From positions 62,001 through 126,000 of the forward strand of contig CAZSNF010000001.1 in assembly GCA_964608315.1 (NCBI GenBank): a DNA stretch of 64,000 bases, in the 5' to 3' direction. The DNA comes from VXPQ01 sp964608315 (lineage in GTDB: Bacteria > Bacteroidota > Rhodothermia > Rhodothermales > VXPQ01). A program made the position numbers and the translations under genes. The first letter of the stretch is position 1. Each line of letters starts with the position of its first letter. Positions 28,266 to 37,369 of this stretch are shown piece after piece. A model generated the notes under the pieces. It did no database searches. It saw only the letters and a list, made by a program, of their open reading frames with translations, and was not told the DNA's origin.

Positions 28266-29837
28266 ATGCCGAGGATATTTTATAAACCTCTTTCTTATAA
28301 AACCCTTTGCGCCGCAGGGAATGGCCTTTTTCTTTCGTGCGTTCTTTTTGCAGGCGTCGCTTTTGCGGTCCCGGCGGGCGGGCCGGGCGCGGCGGACGAC
28401 GGCGCCCGCGCCCCGGCGCAGCCGGATCGTCCGAATATCCTCTGGATCGTGGGCGAAAATCTGGCGCTCGATCTGGGGATCTACGGGATGGAGAATGTGG
28501 CCACCCCGAACCTGGATGGCCTGGCGCGCGAAGGGCTTCGCTTCACGAACGCATACTCGACCTCGCCGGTGTGCGCCCCGAGCCGCTCCGCGTTCATGAC
28601 CGGCATGTACCAGACGACGACCGACATGCACCATATGCGGTCGCACCGGGACGACGACTATCGTTTGCCGGACGGGGTCCGCCCGCTGACCCATCGGCTT
28701 GCGGACGCGGGGTATTACACGGCCAACATTACGCACATCGGAGATCGCGAAGTCGGCACAGGGAAACTCGATCTGAATTTCGTGAACGAAGGTCCCCTGT
28801 ACGACACCTCCGACTGGTCCAGGCTGCAATCGAACCAGCCGTTCTTCGCGATGATCAACACGCCGGAGGCGGAGTACGACATCTACGACCGTAAGTCTGC
28901 GGAGAAGGAGCGCGTACCGTGGGTCGGAGAAGACTGGCACCCGCAGATCGCCACGCCGGAGAACGTCAACCCGCCCCCGTATTACCCGGATCATCCGGTC
29001 GCGCGCGAGGAATGGGCCCGGTATCTCAACTCGATTTCGGGAATGGACGTGCGGGTAGGGTGGATTCTCGAGGCGTTGCGGGAAGAGGGGATGGCGGAGA
29101 ATACCATTATCGTGTTTTTCGGGGACAACGGACGGCTCACGGCGCGGGGCATTCACTGGGTATGGGACGTGGGTATCCATGTGCCCATGATCATCCACTG
29201 GCCGGATCGTTTTCCGGCTCCGCCCCAATACAGCCCCGGCGGCGTGTACGGCGGGGTGGTCAGCCTGCTCGACCTGACGGCCACGACGCTCTGGATGGCG
29301 GGCGTGGAACGTCCCATGAGTATGCAAAGCCTGAACTTTCTCGGAGACCGCCCCGATCCGGCGCGTACGTACGCGTTCAGCGCCCGGGACCGCATCGACG
29401 AAACGGTGGCCCGCCTTCGATCAGTGCGCGGCCCCCGCTACCATTATATCCGGAATTATTCCCGGGGCGGATTTCCGACGCTCAACCGGTACAAGGAGAA
29501 GTGTTTTCTGGTGAAACCCCTTATGCGCCAATTGCATGAGCAGGGTTTGCTCACCGGCGCGCCCGCCCGGATGATGGAGCCGGCGCCCTACGAGGAATTG
29601 TACGACACGCAGGCGGACCCGCACGAACTCGAAAACCTCGTGGACTCCGGGAATCCGGAGGATCAGGCGGCGCTCACCGCCATGCGGGCGGCGCTGGACG
29701 TCTGGATCGCCGATACGGGGGATCGGGGCGTCTATCCCGAACCGGAGTACGTCGTGGCGCCGTTCGAGCAGGAAATGCACGACTGGTTCGGCACGCCGGA
29801 CTGGTACCTCGAAGCGCGGCAGGACGCGGCGAAGTGA
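28266..29837 (+). CDS. Exported sulfatase (formylglycine-dependent)
   Basis: A 523-residue sulfatase. I start at ATG 28266, giving a signal peptide (LSCVLFAGVAFAVPAG); the open frame upstream overlaps the esterase. The active-site signature is CAPSRSAFMTG with Cys103, the residue converted to formylglycine by a maturase, so the type I modification applies. Metal residues appear in ILWIVGENLALDLGIYG and FFGDNGRLTARGIHW. The layout (MHHMRSHRDDDYRLPDGV, NYPNPF absent) resembles N-sulfoglucosamine sulfohydrolase-like members found in marine bacteria. The C-terminal part includes YDTQADPHELENL, normal for the family. It would remove sulfate groups from sulfated sugars in the periplasm. Confidence 0.88.
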   Translation: MPRIFYKPLSYKTLCAAGNGLFLSCVLFAGVAFAVPAGGPGAADDGARAPAQPDRPNILWIVGENLALDLGIYGMENVATPNLDGLAREGLRFTNAYSTSPVCAPSRSAFMTGMYQTTTDMHHMRSHRDDDYRLPDGVRPLTHRLADAGYYTANITHIGDREVGTGKLDLNFVNEGPLYDTSDWSRLQSNQPFFAMINTPEAEYDIYDRKSAEKERVPWVGEDWHPQIATPENVNPPPYYPDHPVAREEWARYLNSISGMDVRVGWILEALREEGMAENTIIVFFGDNGRLTARGIHWVWDVGIHVPMIIHWPDRFPAPPQYSPGGVYGGVVSLLDLTATTLWMAGVERPMSMQSLNFLGDRPDPARTYAFSARDRIDETVARLRSVRGPRYHYIRNYSRGGFPTLNRYKEKCFLVKPLMRQLHEQGLLTGAPARMMEPAPYEELYDTQADPHELENLVDSGNPEDQAALTAMRAALDVWIADTGDRGVYPEPEYVVAPFEQEMHDWFGTPDWYLEARQDAAK

Positions 29838-30009
29838 CCGGGCGTGCGATGTAGCCGCATTCCTGCTCCTGTCGTATCTTTTAGTTGCAGTCTTGTGTCT
29901 GCGGCGCGTTTGCGGAGACTCTGCGAGCGTGCTACTGCGTGTTGGATACGCCTCTGTTTTGCTGCCCGTACCCCCATTGCACCAAACCATCGCCTTTGCG
30001 ACGTATAAA

Positions 30010-30933
30010 ATGTTATTGCAACGAAATTCCGTTTCCCGGGGCATTTCTTTCGCCCTTGCTTTTGTACTGTTAACCGTGTTTTCTATCGGGTGCCAGCCGG
30101 CCGCCGAAGAGGAAATGCCCGCCGAGGAGGCGTCTGCGCCGGTCGTTATCACGGAAGTATGGGTCCTTGAGGAAGGGCTTAACCGGCCGGAATCGGCTAT
30201 CTACGATGCGGCTCGAGACGTGCTGTATGTGTCGAATATCAATTTTGACGGACCGGGTTCCATAGCCAAAGTGTCTACGGACGGGATGAACGTGGATTCC
30301 ATGTGGGTGACTGATCTGGAAGCTCCGAAGGGCATGGCGCATGGAGGGGACCGCCTGTACGTAACGGACGTGAACGCACTGCTGGAAATCGATCTCGATT
30401 CCGGAGAGATTATGGCTGAGCATGTCGTGGAAGGAGACGAGGCCTATCTGAACGATGTGACCGTGGGCGAGGACGGTTCGGTCTACGTTTCCGATTCGCG
30501 GTACAGCAAGGTGTATGCGTTGCAGGATGGCGCCTTCGGCGTCTGGCTCGAACACGACAACGTGCTGGTGCCGAACGGGGTGCATGTGATAGGGGACGAA
30601 TTATACATTGCCGCCGCCGATTCCACGGCGGAAGAGCCGGGCCAGGCGCGGTACCTGCAAGCGATCTCGTTTGCGGATCAGAGTGTGCGTGCGCTGCATG
30701 GAACCGAGCCGGAGGGCGCCCTCGACGCGATCGAGCCGGACGGCATGGGCGGTCTGTTCGTGTCGGACTGGGGCGGCGGCAGCTTGATGCATTTCCGTGA
30801 CGGGGAAGGGTTGACGGTATTGCTCACCCCCGGGCAAGGCACCGCCGATGTGGAATTCGTGGCCGATACGCAGATGTTGTATGTGCCCGTGATGATGTCC
30901 AGCCAGCTTATTGCCCTGAAAGTCTCCATGTAG
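30010..30933 (+). CDS. SMP-30/gluconolactonase-like beta-propeller lipoprotein
   Basis: A 307-residue lipoprotein. ATG 30010 gives a signal peptide with lipobox FSIGC followed by an acidic linker (AAEEEMPAEEASAP). The rest is made of repeated propeller blades: NRPESAIYDAARDVLYVSNI, APKGMAHGGDRLYVTDVNAL, LNDVTVGEDGSVYVSDS and GMGGLFVSDWGGG. These patterns are those of the six-bladed SMP-30/lactonase group. Catalytic metal ligands cannot be assigned with confidence, so it may be an enzyme or a binding protein. About 170 bases separate it from the sulfatase; a NIPSNAP gene follows in the same direction. Confidence 0.72.
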   Translation: MLLQRNSVSRGISFALAFVLLTVFSIGCQPAAEEEMPAEEASAPVVITEVWVLEEGLNRPESAIYDAARDVLYVSNINFDGPGSIAKVSTDGMNVDSMWVTDLEAPKGMAHGGDRLYVTDVNALLEIDLDSGEIMAEHVVEGDEAYLNDVTVGEDGSVYVSDSRYSKVYALQDGAFGVWLEHDNVLVPNGVHVIGDELYIAAADSTAEEPGQARYLQAISFADQSVRALHGTEPEGALDAIEPDGMGGLFVSDWGGGSLMHFRDGEGLTVLLTPGQGTADVEFVADTQMLYVPVMMSSQLIALKVSM

Positions 30934-31039
30934 CCGTGGAGCGATTGCTGCGGCGCTATGGCGCCGCCGGACGGCCGGTCCCGACCTTCAGGGCCGGTCG
31001 TTCGTCCTGTAAAAGAAGACCCGAAAACAATCCCTCAAG

Positions 31040-31834
31040 ATGATAAACAGACGTACTTTGCTTGCCTCTGCCGTCCCGGCGGCTCTCGCGCCTCTTGCAG
31101 CGCCGCAGACCGCTCTCGGCGCCATAACGCGTGGTATCGCTCCTTCGCCGCAGTACTACGAACTGCGCCGGTACCGCTTGCGCAACGTGTCCCAGCAGCG
31201 CGCTTTCCATACTTTCTGGGGAGATGTGGCCATACCCGCGCTGAACCGTCTCGGCATCGAGCCGGTGGGCGCATTCACGGTCGCGCACGGCCCGAATGGT
31301 CCTTCGGTGTATGTGCTTCTGCCGCATGCAGACCTTGAATCGGCGACGACGGTGCGCCGGCGCCTTGCAGGGGACGAGACATACATGCAGGCCGGAGAGG
31401 GCTTTCTGAAGCGCTCCATGGCCGATCCTTCCTATGTCCGTTACGAAAGTTCGCTTTTCAAGGCGTTCCGCGGCATGCCGGCGATGGAGACGCCGATCGG
31501 TTCGGACGGCCGGGTCTTCGAACTCCGCGTCTACGAAAGCCAGAGCGACGAGGCGGGTATTCGCAAGATCGAGATGTTCGACAACGGCGAGATTCCCATC
31601 TTCCGCGAAGTGGGGCTGCACCCCGTCTTTTTCGGGGAAGCGCTTGTGGGGGAGCAGCTACCGAACCTTACGTACATGCTCGTTTTCGAGAATATGGCTG
31701 CCAGAGACGAGGCGTGGGCGAAGTTCATTGCCCATCCGGACTGGAAAGCGCTCAGCGCCGATCCCTATTACGCCGAAACCGTATCGGCCATCAGCAGCTA
31801 CGTGCTTCGCCCGACGGGCTATTCGCAAGTATAG
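31040..31834 (+). CDS. Tat-exported NIPSNAP-family protein
   Basis: A 264-residue protein with a twin-arginine signal (MINRRTLLASAVPAALAPLAA). Two NIPSNAP ferredoxin-like units follow: YYELRRYRLRNVSQQRAFHTFW and VFELRVYESQSDEAGIRKIEMF, each with the typical closing segments (VYVLLPHADLESA; LTYMLVFENMAARDEAWAKF, DPYYAE). The function of bacterial NIPSNAP proteins is unknown; they are frequent in Bacteroidota and Planctomycetota next to catabolic genes. It is the last gene of the plus-strand group and is followed by a strong hairpin. Confidence 0.82.
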   Translation: MINRRTLLASAVPAALAPLAAPQTALGAITRGIAPSPQYYELRRYRLRNVSQQRAFHTFWGDVAIPALNRLGIEPVGAFTVAHGPNGPSVYVLLPHADLESATTVRRRLAGDETYMQAGEGFLKRSMADPSYVRYESSLFKAFRGMPAMETPIGSDGRVFELRVYESQSDEAGIRKIEMFDNGEIPIFREVGLHPVFFGEALVGEQLPNLTYMLVFENMAARDEAWAKFIAHPDWKALSADPYYAETVSAISSYVLRPTGYSQV

Positions 31835-31849
31835 ATCAGGCATAGATAC

Positions 31850-31879
31850 GGCCCCCGCATCCGTTGTATGCGGGGGGCC
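31850..31879. terminator. Bidirectional hairpin terminator
   Basis: GGCCCCCGCAT, loop CCGTTGT, ATGCGGGGGGCC pairs over eleven bases with a single extra G. It lies between the convergent NIPSNAP and protease genes, as expected for a shared terminator. Confidence 0.6.
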
Positions 31880-31887
31880 ATACGCGC

Positions 31888-33600
31888 TCACTTGACCAGC
31901 AACATGGTTTTGGCCATGATCTTGTCCGGCGTTTGCAACTTGTAGACGTATGCGCCGCTGGGCAGATGGCCCGCCTCGAAGCGTATCCGGCGTTCTCCGG
32001 CGGTTTGCAGCTCGTCCACGAGCACCGCTGCTTCGCGGCCGAGCAGGTCATATGCGGCAAGATGCACCTTGCCTGGCTGCGACAACCTATACCGGATGGT
32101 GGTTTCCGGGTTGAAAGGGTTGGGATAATTGCCAAGAAGCGCGGTTTCGGCGGGCAATTCGTCGCTTGCCGCCGAGATAACCATGCTTTCGGCTGTCCGG
32201 ATCGCTTCGCGGGCGTTGACGACGCCCCAGCCGAGGACATTGTCGGGATGGTTCGCCTGGCTGCCCGTCTTGCGCAAAATGTCGAGGACGTCCATAGGAG
32301 CCAGGTCCGGGTTGACCTGCAGCATTTGCGCGACGACCGCCGCAGCGAGCGGGCTGGAGAACGACGTGCCGCTCGCATAGCTGAAGCCTCCGAAAGGATG
32401 AGCAACGTACACGCCGCCGCCCATGGCGGAAATGTCCGGTTTGATGCGTCCGTCGGCGGTGGGGCCGACGGAGGTGAAAGAAGTCGCGATCAAATTTTCG
32501 TCGACCGCCCCCACCGTAATGACGGAGTCGCCGTCGGCCGGCGTACCGACATGGCGCCAGGGGTCATTGCCCGAGTTGCCCGCGCTCGTCACCACGACGA
32601 CGCCAAGCGCCGCCGCCTTGTCTGCGGCGATGGTCGTGATCCCCGTATCGCCGTCCAGGTCGCTTATGTCGTAGCTTCGTTGTCCAGCGTCGAATCTCGT
32701 ATATCCGAGGGAGATGTTCACCACGTCCACGCCTTCGCTCTCCATCCATTCGAGGCCGGCGACCAGATTGTCTTCCTCCTGATTCGTTTCCGTGGGGGAA
32801 TATTCCGTAATTCCCGCAAGCACTTCGGCGCCGTGCGCCGGACCGATCAATTCGCCGTTCAGATATCCTGTGGCTACGGAGGCTACGTTCAGGCCGTGCC
32901 TGCTGCGGTCGTCCGTTTTGCCCGTGAAATTCCGGATGGCGATCAGGCGGTTGTCGCGTTTCAGGGAATCGAAGACCGGGTGATCGAATTCCCCGAAGGG
33001 AGAGTCCAGAAACCCTATGCGTACGCCTTGCCCGTTAATGCCTCGCTCCAGCGGATCGATCGCATTCATTACTTCAAGTTGCCTCCGGGATTCGCCGTAA
33101 TCATGGTCCATTGCCTTGGCGGCCCTCGTTGAGGGCGGCGCTCCCGAAACCGGCTCGGGGAACGTAGCCTTGCGCGGGGTCATTGGCCGTATTTCCCGTA
33201 CGAAATCCATCTCGCGCAGCCGAAAAAGCGTTTCCTCCGCCAGACGCGCGCTTACCGCATTCAGCCAGCGGCTTTCTTTACGAATTTCCGCGCCCGCTTC
33301 CTCGAGCGCCCGGAGGTATGTCGGCGAGACGTTTCTGTCCAGTTCCGCTGCGTGCGGCTGTCCGCGCCGCGCGCGCCGTTCCCGGGCTCGTTGGCTGATT
33401 GCCGCCGGAGGGGCGTTCGGCTTTCCGTCCAGGAAGATCCAGTAGCCTGCGGACTCCGCCAGGGTGGCCCGATCCGATACCACAGCGTTAGCGGAAGATT
33501 GTTTCGGTACCTGTCCTGCAACCTCCCCGGCGCCAAAGACTCCCGGGATCAGGAGAAACAGCCACAAGGAGATGCCGGAAAGCTTGTAAACAGGTTTCAT
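31888..33600 (-). CDS. Secreted subtilisin-like (S8) protease with T9SS sorting domain
   Basis: A 570-residue exported serine protease. ATG 33600 gives a signal peptide (LWLFLLIPGVFGAGEVAG); the open frame further upstream is unlikely. Residues ~50-150 form a propeptide with a charged, Arg-rich segment. The catalytic triad is visible: Asp199 in RIGFLDSPF, His235 in SRHGLNVASVATG and Ser413 in SYASGTSFSSPLAA; oxyanion Asn lies in TSAGNSGND. The end is a type IX sorting domain (NYPNPFNPETTIRY, AYDLLGREAAVLVDE, SGAYVYKL). It is followed upstream on the same strand by another T9SS cargo gene, 52 bases away. Confidence 0.9.
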   Translation of the reverse strand: MKPVYKLSGISLWLFLLIPGVFGAGEVAGQVPKQSSANAVVSDRATLAESAGYWIFLDGKPNAPPAAISQRARERRARRGQPHAAELDRNVSPTYLRALEEAGAEIRKESRWLNAVSARLAEETLFRLREMDFVREIRPMTPRKATFPEPVSGAPPSTRAAKAMDHDYGESRRQLEVMNAIDPLERGINGQGVRIGFLDSPFGEFDHPVFDSLKRDNRLIAIRNFTGKTDDRSRHGLNVASVATGYLNGELIGPAHGAEVLAGITEYSPTETNQEEDNLVAGLEWMESEGVDVVNISLGYTRFDAGQRSYDISDLDGDTGITTIAADKAAALGVVVVTSAGNSGNDPWRHVGTPADGDSVITVGAVDENLIATSFTSVGPTADGRIKPDISAMGGGVYVAHPFGGFSYASGTSFSSPLAAAVVAQMLQVNPDLAPMDVLDILRKTGSQANHPDNVLGWGVVNAREAIRTAESMVISAASDELPAETALLGNYPNPFNPETTIRYRLSQPGKVHLAAYDLLGREAAVLVDELQTAGERRIRFEAGHLPSGAYVYKLQTPDKIMAKTMLLVK

Positions 33601-33652
33601 AAGGCGGTTGCTGGTTTGACATCGGTGTGTTCTTCGTAATGCCGCCGCAGGT

Positions 33653-35848
33653 TCACTTGACGAGCAGCATGATTCGGACCATGATCCTGCCTTGCGTCTG
33701 CAGCCTGTAGGCGTACGCGCCGCTGGGCAGATCGCCTGCATCGAAGCGCGTTACATGGCGGCCCGCAGGTTGCGGTTCGTCGACAAGCATCGCCACCTCT
33801 TGACCGAGCAGGTCGTACACTGCAAGATATATGTTATCCGCCTGCGGCAACGCATACCGTATGGTGGTCTCCGTATTGAACGGATTCGGATAGTTGCCCA
33901 GGAGCGCTACGGCGGTCGGTAATTCCTCGCTTTCCGTCCGTACTCCGGAAGGCAGCGTCACGGTCGCTTCTGCGGCGGCTCCCCCGCCATGCTCGTTCAC
34001 TGCGCGTACGCGGAAGACATACTCCTGCCCGTTCGTTAGCCCGGTGACCGTATAACTGCGGGCGTTGGCTTCGCCGGGGCCGCTTTCCGGGATGTCCGTC
34101 CAGGCGCTGAAGTTTTCTCCGCTTTCTTTCTGCCGATACTGGTAGCTGGCGATGTCCGCTCCGCCGTCATCGCCCGGCGCATCCCAACTCAATACCACTT
34201 CTGCAGTCCCCGCAAGGGCCTGCAGATTCTCCGGAGCGTCCGCAATCGTGCTCTGTGGCGGCTGCGGCAGGGGCGTGCCCGTTATTTCCGCCGAGGGCGG
34301 ACCGTCCGCGGTATTATTTCTGGTGGCGATCACGCGCACCGTATACTCGACGCCGGCGCTCAGGCCCGTAATCGCGTAACTGGTTGTACCGCCGCCCGCG
34401 ACCTCATGCTGGCGACCTGTTGCGTTGTAATCCTGCGCGCCCGACTTCCATTGCACCTTGTAGCCGTTTGCTCTTGACATTACGTTCCAGGATACCGCAA
34501 GCCGTTCTACCTGTTCGGTTACCGAAACGCCCGTCACCTGACCGGGGGCGGCGATCTGCGTAGCGCCCGTGCCCGAAGATGACCAATCGCTCGACCCTTC
34601 GGCGTTTTTCGCGCGAACCTGCACGTCGTATCTCGTATTCTCGGCAAGATCGCTGATCGTTGTCGAAGGTCCCGTGATCGACGTGGTGGTTACTTCGGTC
34701 CAGCTTTCAAGCGGCATGCCGATCCGGTACCTGTAATCGTAATCCGTAATGGGAGGGCCGTCGTTTCCGGGCTTGCTCCAGCTCGCCGTCAGGCTGCTTG
34801 CCGAAGCGCCTGAAACGTCCGGCGCGTCCGGCGCGTCCGGCGCCTCCGTGTTCTCATCGGTCACCGTAACCATGATCGTCTGCTCCGCCGACAGCGCCCG
34901 GTCCCCCGTTCCGCTTGTCGCCTCTACTATTGCCTCATAGCGATTGTTTCCGTCGTCGTCCTGCGGATCCTCGTAATTCGGAGCCGTTCTGAACGTCAGC
35001 GCACCCCCCGACGCGATCGAAAAAAGCGCCCCGTCCGCGCCTGCACTGATCGCATAGCCCGTCACGTTGTCTGCGTCGTCGCTGTCCGTCGCTTGCACCG
35101 TTCCCACCGTCACGCTGTTCTCCTGTACGGAAAAACTCGTCGAGCCCGTGAACGCCGGCGCCGCATTACTTTCTTCGTCTTCCTCGAGATCGAAGGAGAG
35201 CCTCGCCATGGGTTTGTCGGAGAACTTGCCCGTTCCCTTGAGACTCTGTATCGTTCCCTGGGGATTGGTCGAAGGATTGGGTAGATTAAAATCCTCTCCG
35301 TCCTCGGTCCCGGCGTCGTACGGAAACAGATCGACTTCAAGCTCCGAAAGCCATTCGTCCTGATCGTCGAGCAAAGACAAGCCGGAAACGCCGACGAACC
35401 AGTCCGGGCTGGGGCCGATCATCGACAGCAGCGTGAACAGCGGACGATCGCTTGTGACCTCGATCTCGAACGTCGCGGTACCCGTAGGGGCGCCTGCGAA
35501 ACGTTTCCTGACGAGAGAAGCGTTCGCGGCCGCTGCAGCGACTTCGGCTCCGAAGATCGTTGTAGCGCCCAGTTCTGCAACTCCCTCGACCCCGGAAGTG
35601 GCCGTACCGCCGGGCTCCCAGAACGTCACCATGTCATTGTGCACCGCGCCGACCAGCTCGGTGAAGTGCGCGCCGATGCGCACCGCTACGCCCTGCGCCA
35701 ACCCGCCGTTGGGGGCGACGGCCCAGTTGCCCTGGAACGTCACCAAGTAGGTAGCGGAAGTCGTCTGCGCCTGCGCCGGAATCGTCGTCGTCAGCGCAAT
35801 GAGCGCCGGCAAGCCCATTGCATTGCGCATGAAAGAGTAAGAAGACAT
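33653..35848 (-). CDS. Secreted Spondin_N - cadherin-like - FN3 protein with T9SS sorting domain
   Basis: About 731 residues from ATG 35848 (MSSYSFMRNAMGLPALIAL... as signal peptide); an upstream ATG at 35902 and a TTG at 35929 are alternatives. Domain order: Spondin_N (~35-200; AHFTELVGAVHNDMVTFW, PSPDWFVGVSGLSLLD, VDLFPYDAGTEDGEDF), an acidic linker, a cadherin-like module (FSVQENSVTVGTVQATDSDD ... YEDPQDDDGNNRYEAIVEA), three fibronectin type III units (each with DAPDVSG-, APGQVTG- or APENLQ- starts), then a sorting domain (NYPNPFNTETTIRYALPQ, SGAYAYRLQ). A probable cell-surface adhesion protein; ligand unknown. The AP-D-AP repeats near the first FN3 are encoded by short tandem repeats. Confidence 0.85.
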   Translation of the reverse strand: MSSYSFMRNAMGLPALIALTTTIPAQAQTTSATYLVTFQGNWAVAPNGGLAQGVAVRIGAHFTELVGAVHNDMVTFWEPGGTATSGVEGVAELGATTIFGAEVAAAAANASLVRKRFAGAPTGTATFEIEVTSDRPLFTLLSMIGPSPDWFVGVSGLSLLDDQDEWLSELEVDLFPYDAGTEDGEDFNLPNPSTNPQGTIQSLKGTGKFSDKPMARLSFDLEEDEESNAAPAFTGSTSFSVQENSVTVGTVQATDSDDADNVTGYAISAGADGALFSIASGGALTFRTAPNYEDPQDDDGNNRYEAIVEATSGTGDRALSAEQTIMVTVTDENTEAPDAPDAPDVSGASASSLTASWSKPGNDGPPITDYDYRYRIGMPLESWTEVTTTSITGPSTTISDLAENTRYDVQVRAKNAEGSSDWSSSGTGATQIAAPGQVTGVSVTEQVERLAVSWNVMSRANGYKVQWKSGAQDYNATGRQHEVAGGGTTSYAITGLSAGVEYTVRVIATRNNTADGPPSAEITGTPLPQPPQSTIADAPENLQALAGTAEVVLSWDAPGDDGGADIASYQYRQKESGENFSAWTDIPESGPGEANARSYTVTGLTNGQEYVFRVRAVNEHGGGAAAEATVTLPSGVRTESEELPTAVALLGNYPNPFNTETTIRYALPQADNIYLAVYDLLGQEVAMLVDEPQPAGRHVTRFDAGDLPSGAYAYRLQTQGRIMVRIMLLVK

Positions 35849-36227
35849 CCGTACAGGCGCGCGCTCGCCCGGACGCCGGAAAATAAACCGGGGTGTAGTC
35901 ATGGCAGGTGCCGGATAGAAAAACGACAACGTTATTTTCTGTCTCTATTTTACGTCGAAATTTGGAATTTTGTCCAATGGCGATATGGATAATATGAAGA
36001 TATGTGGGTAAATTCGGCAATTCCCGGAGTACTCGCTTATGCGCCGCAAGGAGCCCTGCCCGGGATATTCCGGGATATGTGATGGTGTATGAGGATGAAT
36101 TTTTACCGCCGACGGTTTCGATCAGGCGCCTGATGCAGCGCGTCATAAGGAAAATACAGTGCGAATTCGTGCTTCCTGATGGACGAGCTGTAAGTTTGTA
36201 ACCGTTTCGGGTCGAGAATCAGGGCTC
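35849..36227. other. Divergent intergenic region
   Basis: 379 bases between a minus-strand T9SS cargo gene and the plus-strand antiporter gene. It includes an A/T-rich part (about 35925-36010) likely to hold promoters in both directions. Short open frames present do not look like proteins I know. AGGG at 36221-36224 is the only ribosome-site candidate for the antiporter and is unusually close to its ATG. Confidence 0.4.
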
Positions 36228-37310
36228 ATGGCTTATATGCAATGCATCGTCGGACTGGCCCTGCTGCTTGGCGGGGCCGAACTGTTCGTGCGGGGCGCCT
36301 CCAGGCTGGCGCGCGCGCTTGGCATGACTCCGCTGGTCGTGGGGCTGACCGTGGTTGCGCTGGGCACGAGCGCTCCCGAGTTCGCCGTCGTGCTCCGGGC
36401 GGCGCTGACCGGAGAAACAGGCATTGCGGTGGGCAACGTAGTGGGAAGCAATATTTTCAATACGTTTTTCATTCTGGGCGTTTCGGGGCTGGCGGCGCCG
36501 CTGGTCGCTGCGAAAGGATTTATCCGTACGGATATGGCGTGGATGGTTGCGGCCTCGGCGGCCATCCTGGCGCTGGGTTTGCTGCATGGCCGTATCGGCA
36601 GGCTGGAAGGCGTCGTTTGCTGCCTTGCGCTTGCAGCGTACGTCGCATGGAGGGTGTGCAGCGGGCGTCGGAAAACAATCGAAAGCGCCTCGCCAGAGCC
36701 GGCGCCGCGCCCTCCCTTTCGCGTTCGGGACGCGTTTTTCCTGACGGCGGGTTTCGTATTGCTCATTCCGTCGGCGGACTGGATCGTGCAGGGCGCCACA
36801 GCCATCGCGGCCGGCCTTGGGGTGAGCGACCTGACGATAGGCCTCACCGTGGTGGCGGCGGGAACGTCCTTGCCGGAGGTCGCCACGTCTGTGGTGGCCA
36901 CCCTGCGGGGCCAACGCGAAATCGCCGTGGGCAATGTGGTGGGCAGCAACCTGTTCAATTTGCTTGGCGTACTCGGGCTGGCGGGCGCGTTGTCCGCAGA
37001 CGGCGTACTGCTTTCGGAAGAGGTCGTTCGGTTCGATCTGCCGATCATGGCCCTGGCGGCGCTGGCGTGCGTGCCGCTTTTTCTCACGAAAGGCCAAGTC
37101 TCCCGTTGGGAAGGCGGGATGCTCGCAGCGTATTACGCGGCGTATGCGGCGTGTCTTGTCCTGACTTCCGGCGGGGAGGCGGGGACCGGCCTGTCCTTCG
37201 CGAAAAACATGCAGAACGCAGTATATTTTACGGCGCCCTTGATGCTGGTCGCCCTGGGCGCGACTGCGTTCTTCGTCCTGAAAGGGAAAAAAGAGAACCG
37301 GGAGGCATAG
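36228..37310 (+). CDS. Calcium/sodium antiporter (CaCA family, YrbG-like)
   Basis: A 360-residue inner-membrane exchanger with ten or so hydrophobic segments. Both alpha repeats are intact: VALGTSAPEFAVVLRAA with GNVVGSNIFNTFF, and VAAGTSLPEVATSVVA with GNVVGSNLFNLLG; the acidic Glu of each repeat binds the cation. A central hydrophilic loop (GRRKTIESASPEPAPRPPF) separates the halves. The family exports Ca2+ in exchange for Na+ or H+. A K+ channel gene follows after about 60 bases, giving a small ion-transport group, with a repeat core between them. Confidence 0.92.
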   Translation: MAYMQCIVGLALLLGGAELFVRGASRLARALGMTPLVVGLTVVALGTSAPEFAVVLRAALTGETGIAVGNVVGSNIFNTFFILGVSGLAAPLVAAKGFIRTDMAWMVAASAAILALGLLHGRIGRLEGVVCCLALAAYVAWRVCSGRRKTIESASPEPAPRPPFRVRDAFFLTAGFVLLIPSADWIVQGATAIAAGLGVSDLTIGLTVVAAGTSLPEVATSVVATLRGQREIAVGNVVGSNLFNLLGVLGLAGALSADGVLLSEEVVRFDLPIMALAALACVPLFLTKGQVSRWEGGMLAAYYAAYAACLVLTSGGEAGTGLSFAKNMQNAVYFTAPLMLVALGATAFFVLKGKKENREA

Positions 37311-37328
37311 CCGCGCCGCTTGCAGCCC

Positions 37329-37342
37329 TGATCAGAGTATCC
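37329..37342. repeat. Solitary TAAGGATAC-family core
   Basis: TGATCAGAGTATCC matches the terminal core of the dispersed element family exactly over 14 bases, in the reverse orientation. No further element sequence is recognisable on either side. It lies between the antiporter stop and the K+ channel start. Confidence 0.5.
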
Positions 37343-37369
37343 CCAGGGGTATCTGTTTTTTTGTTGGCC

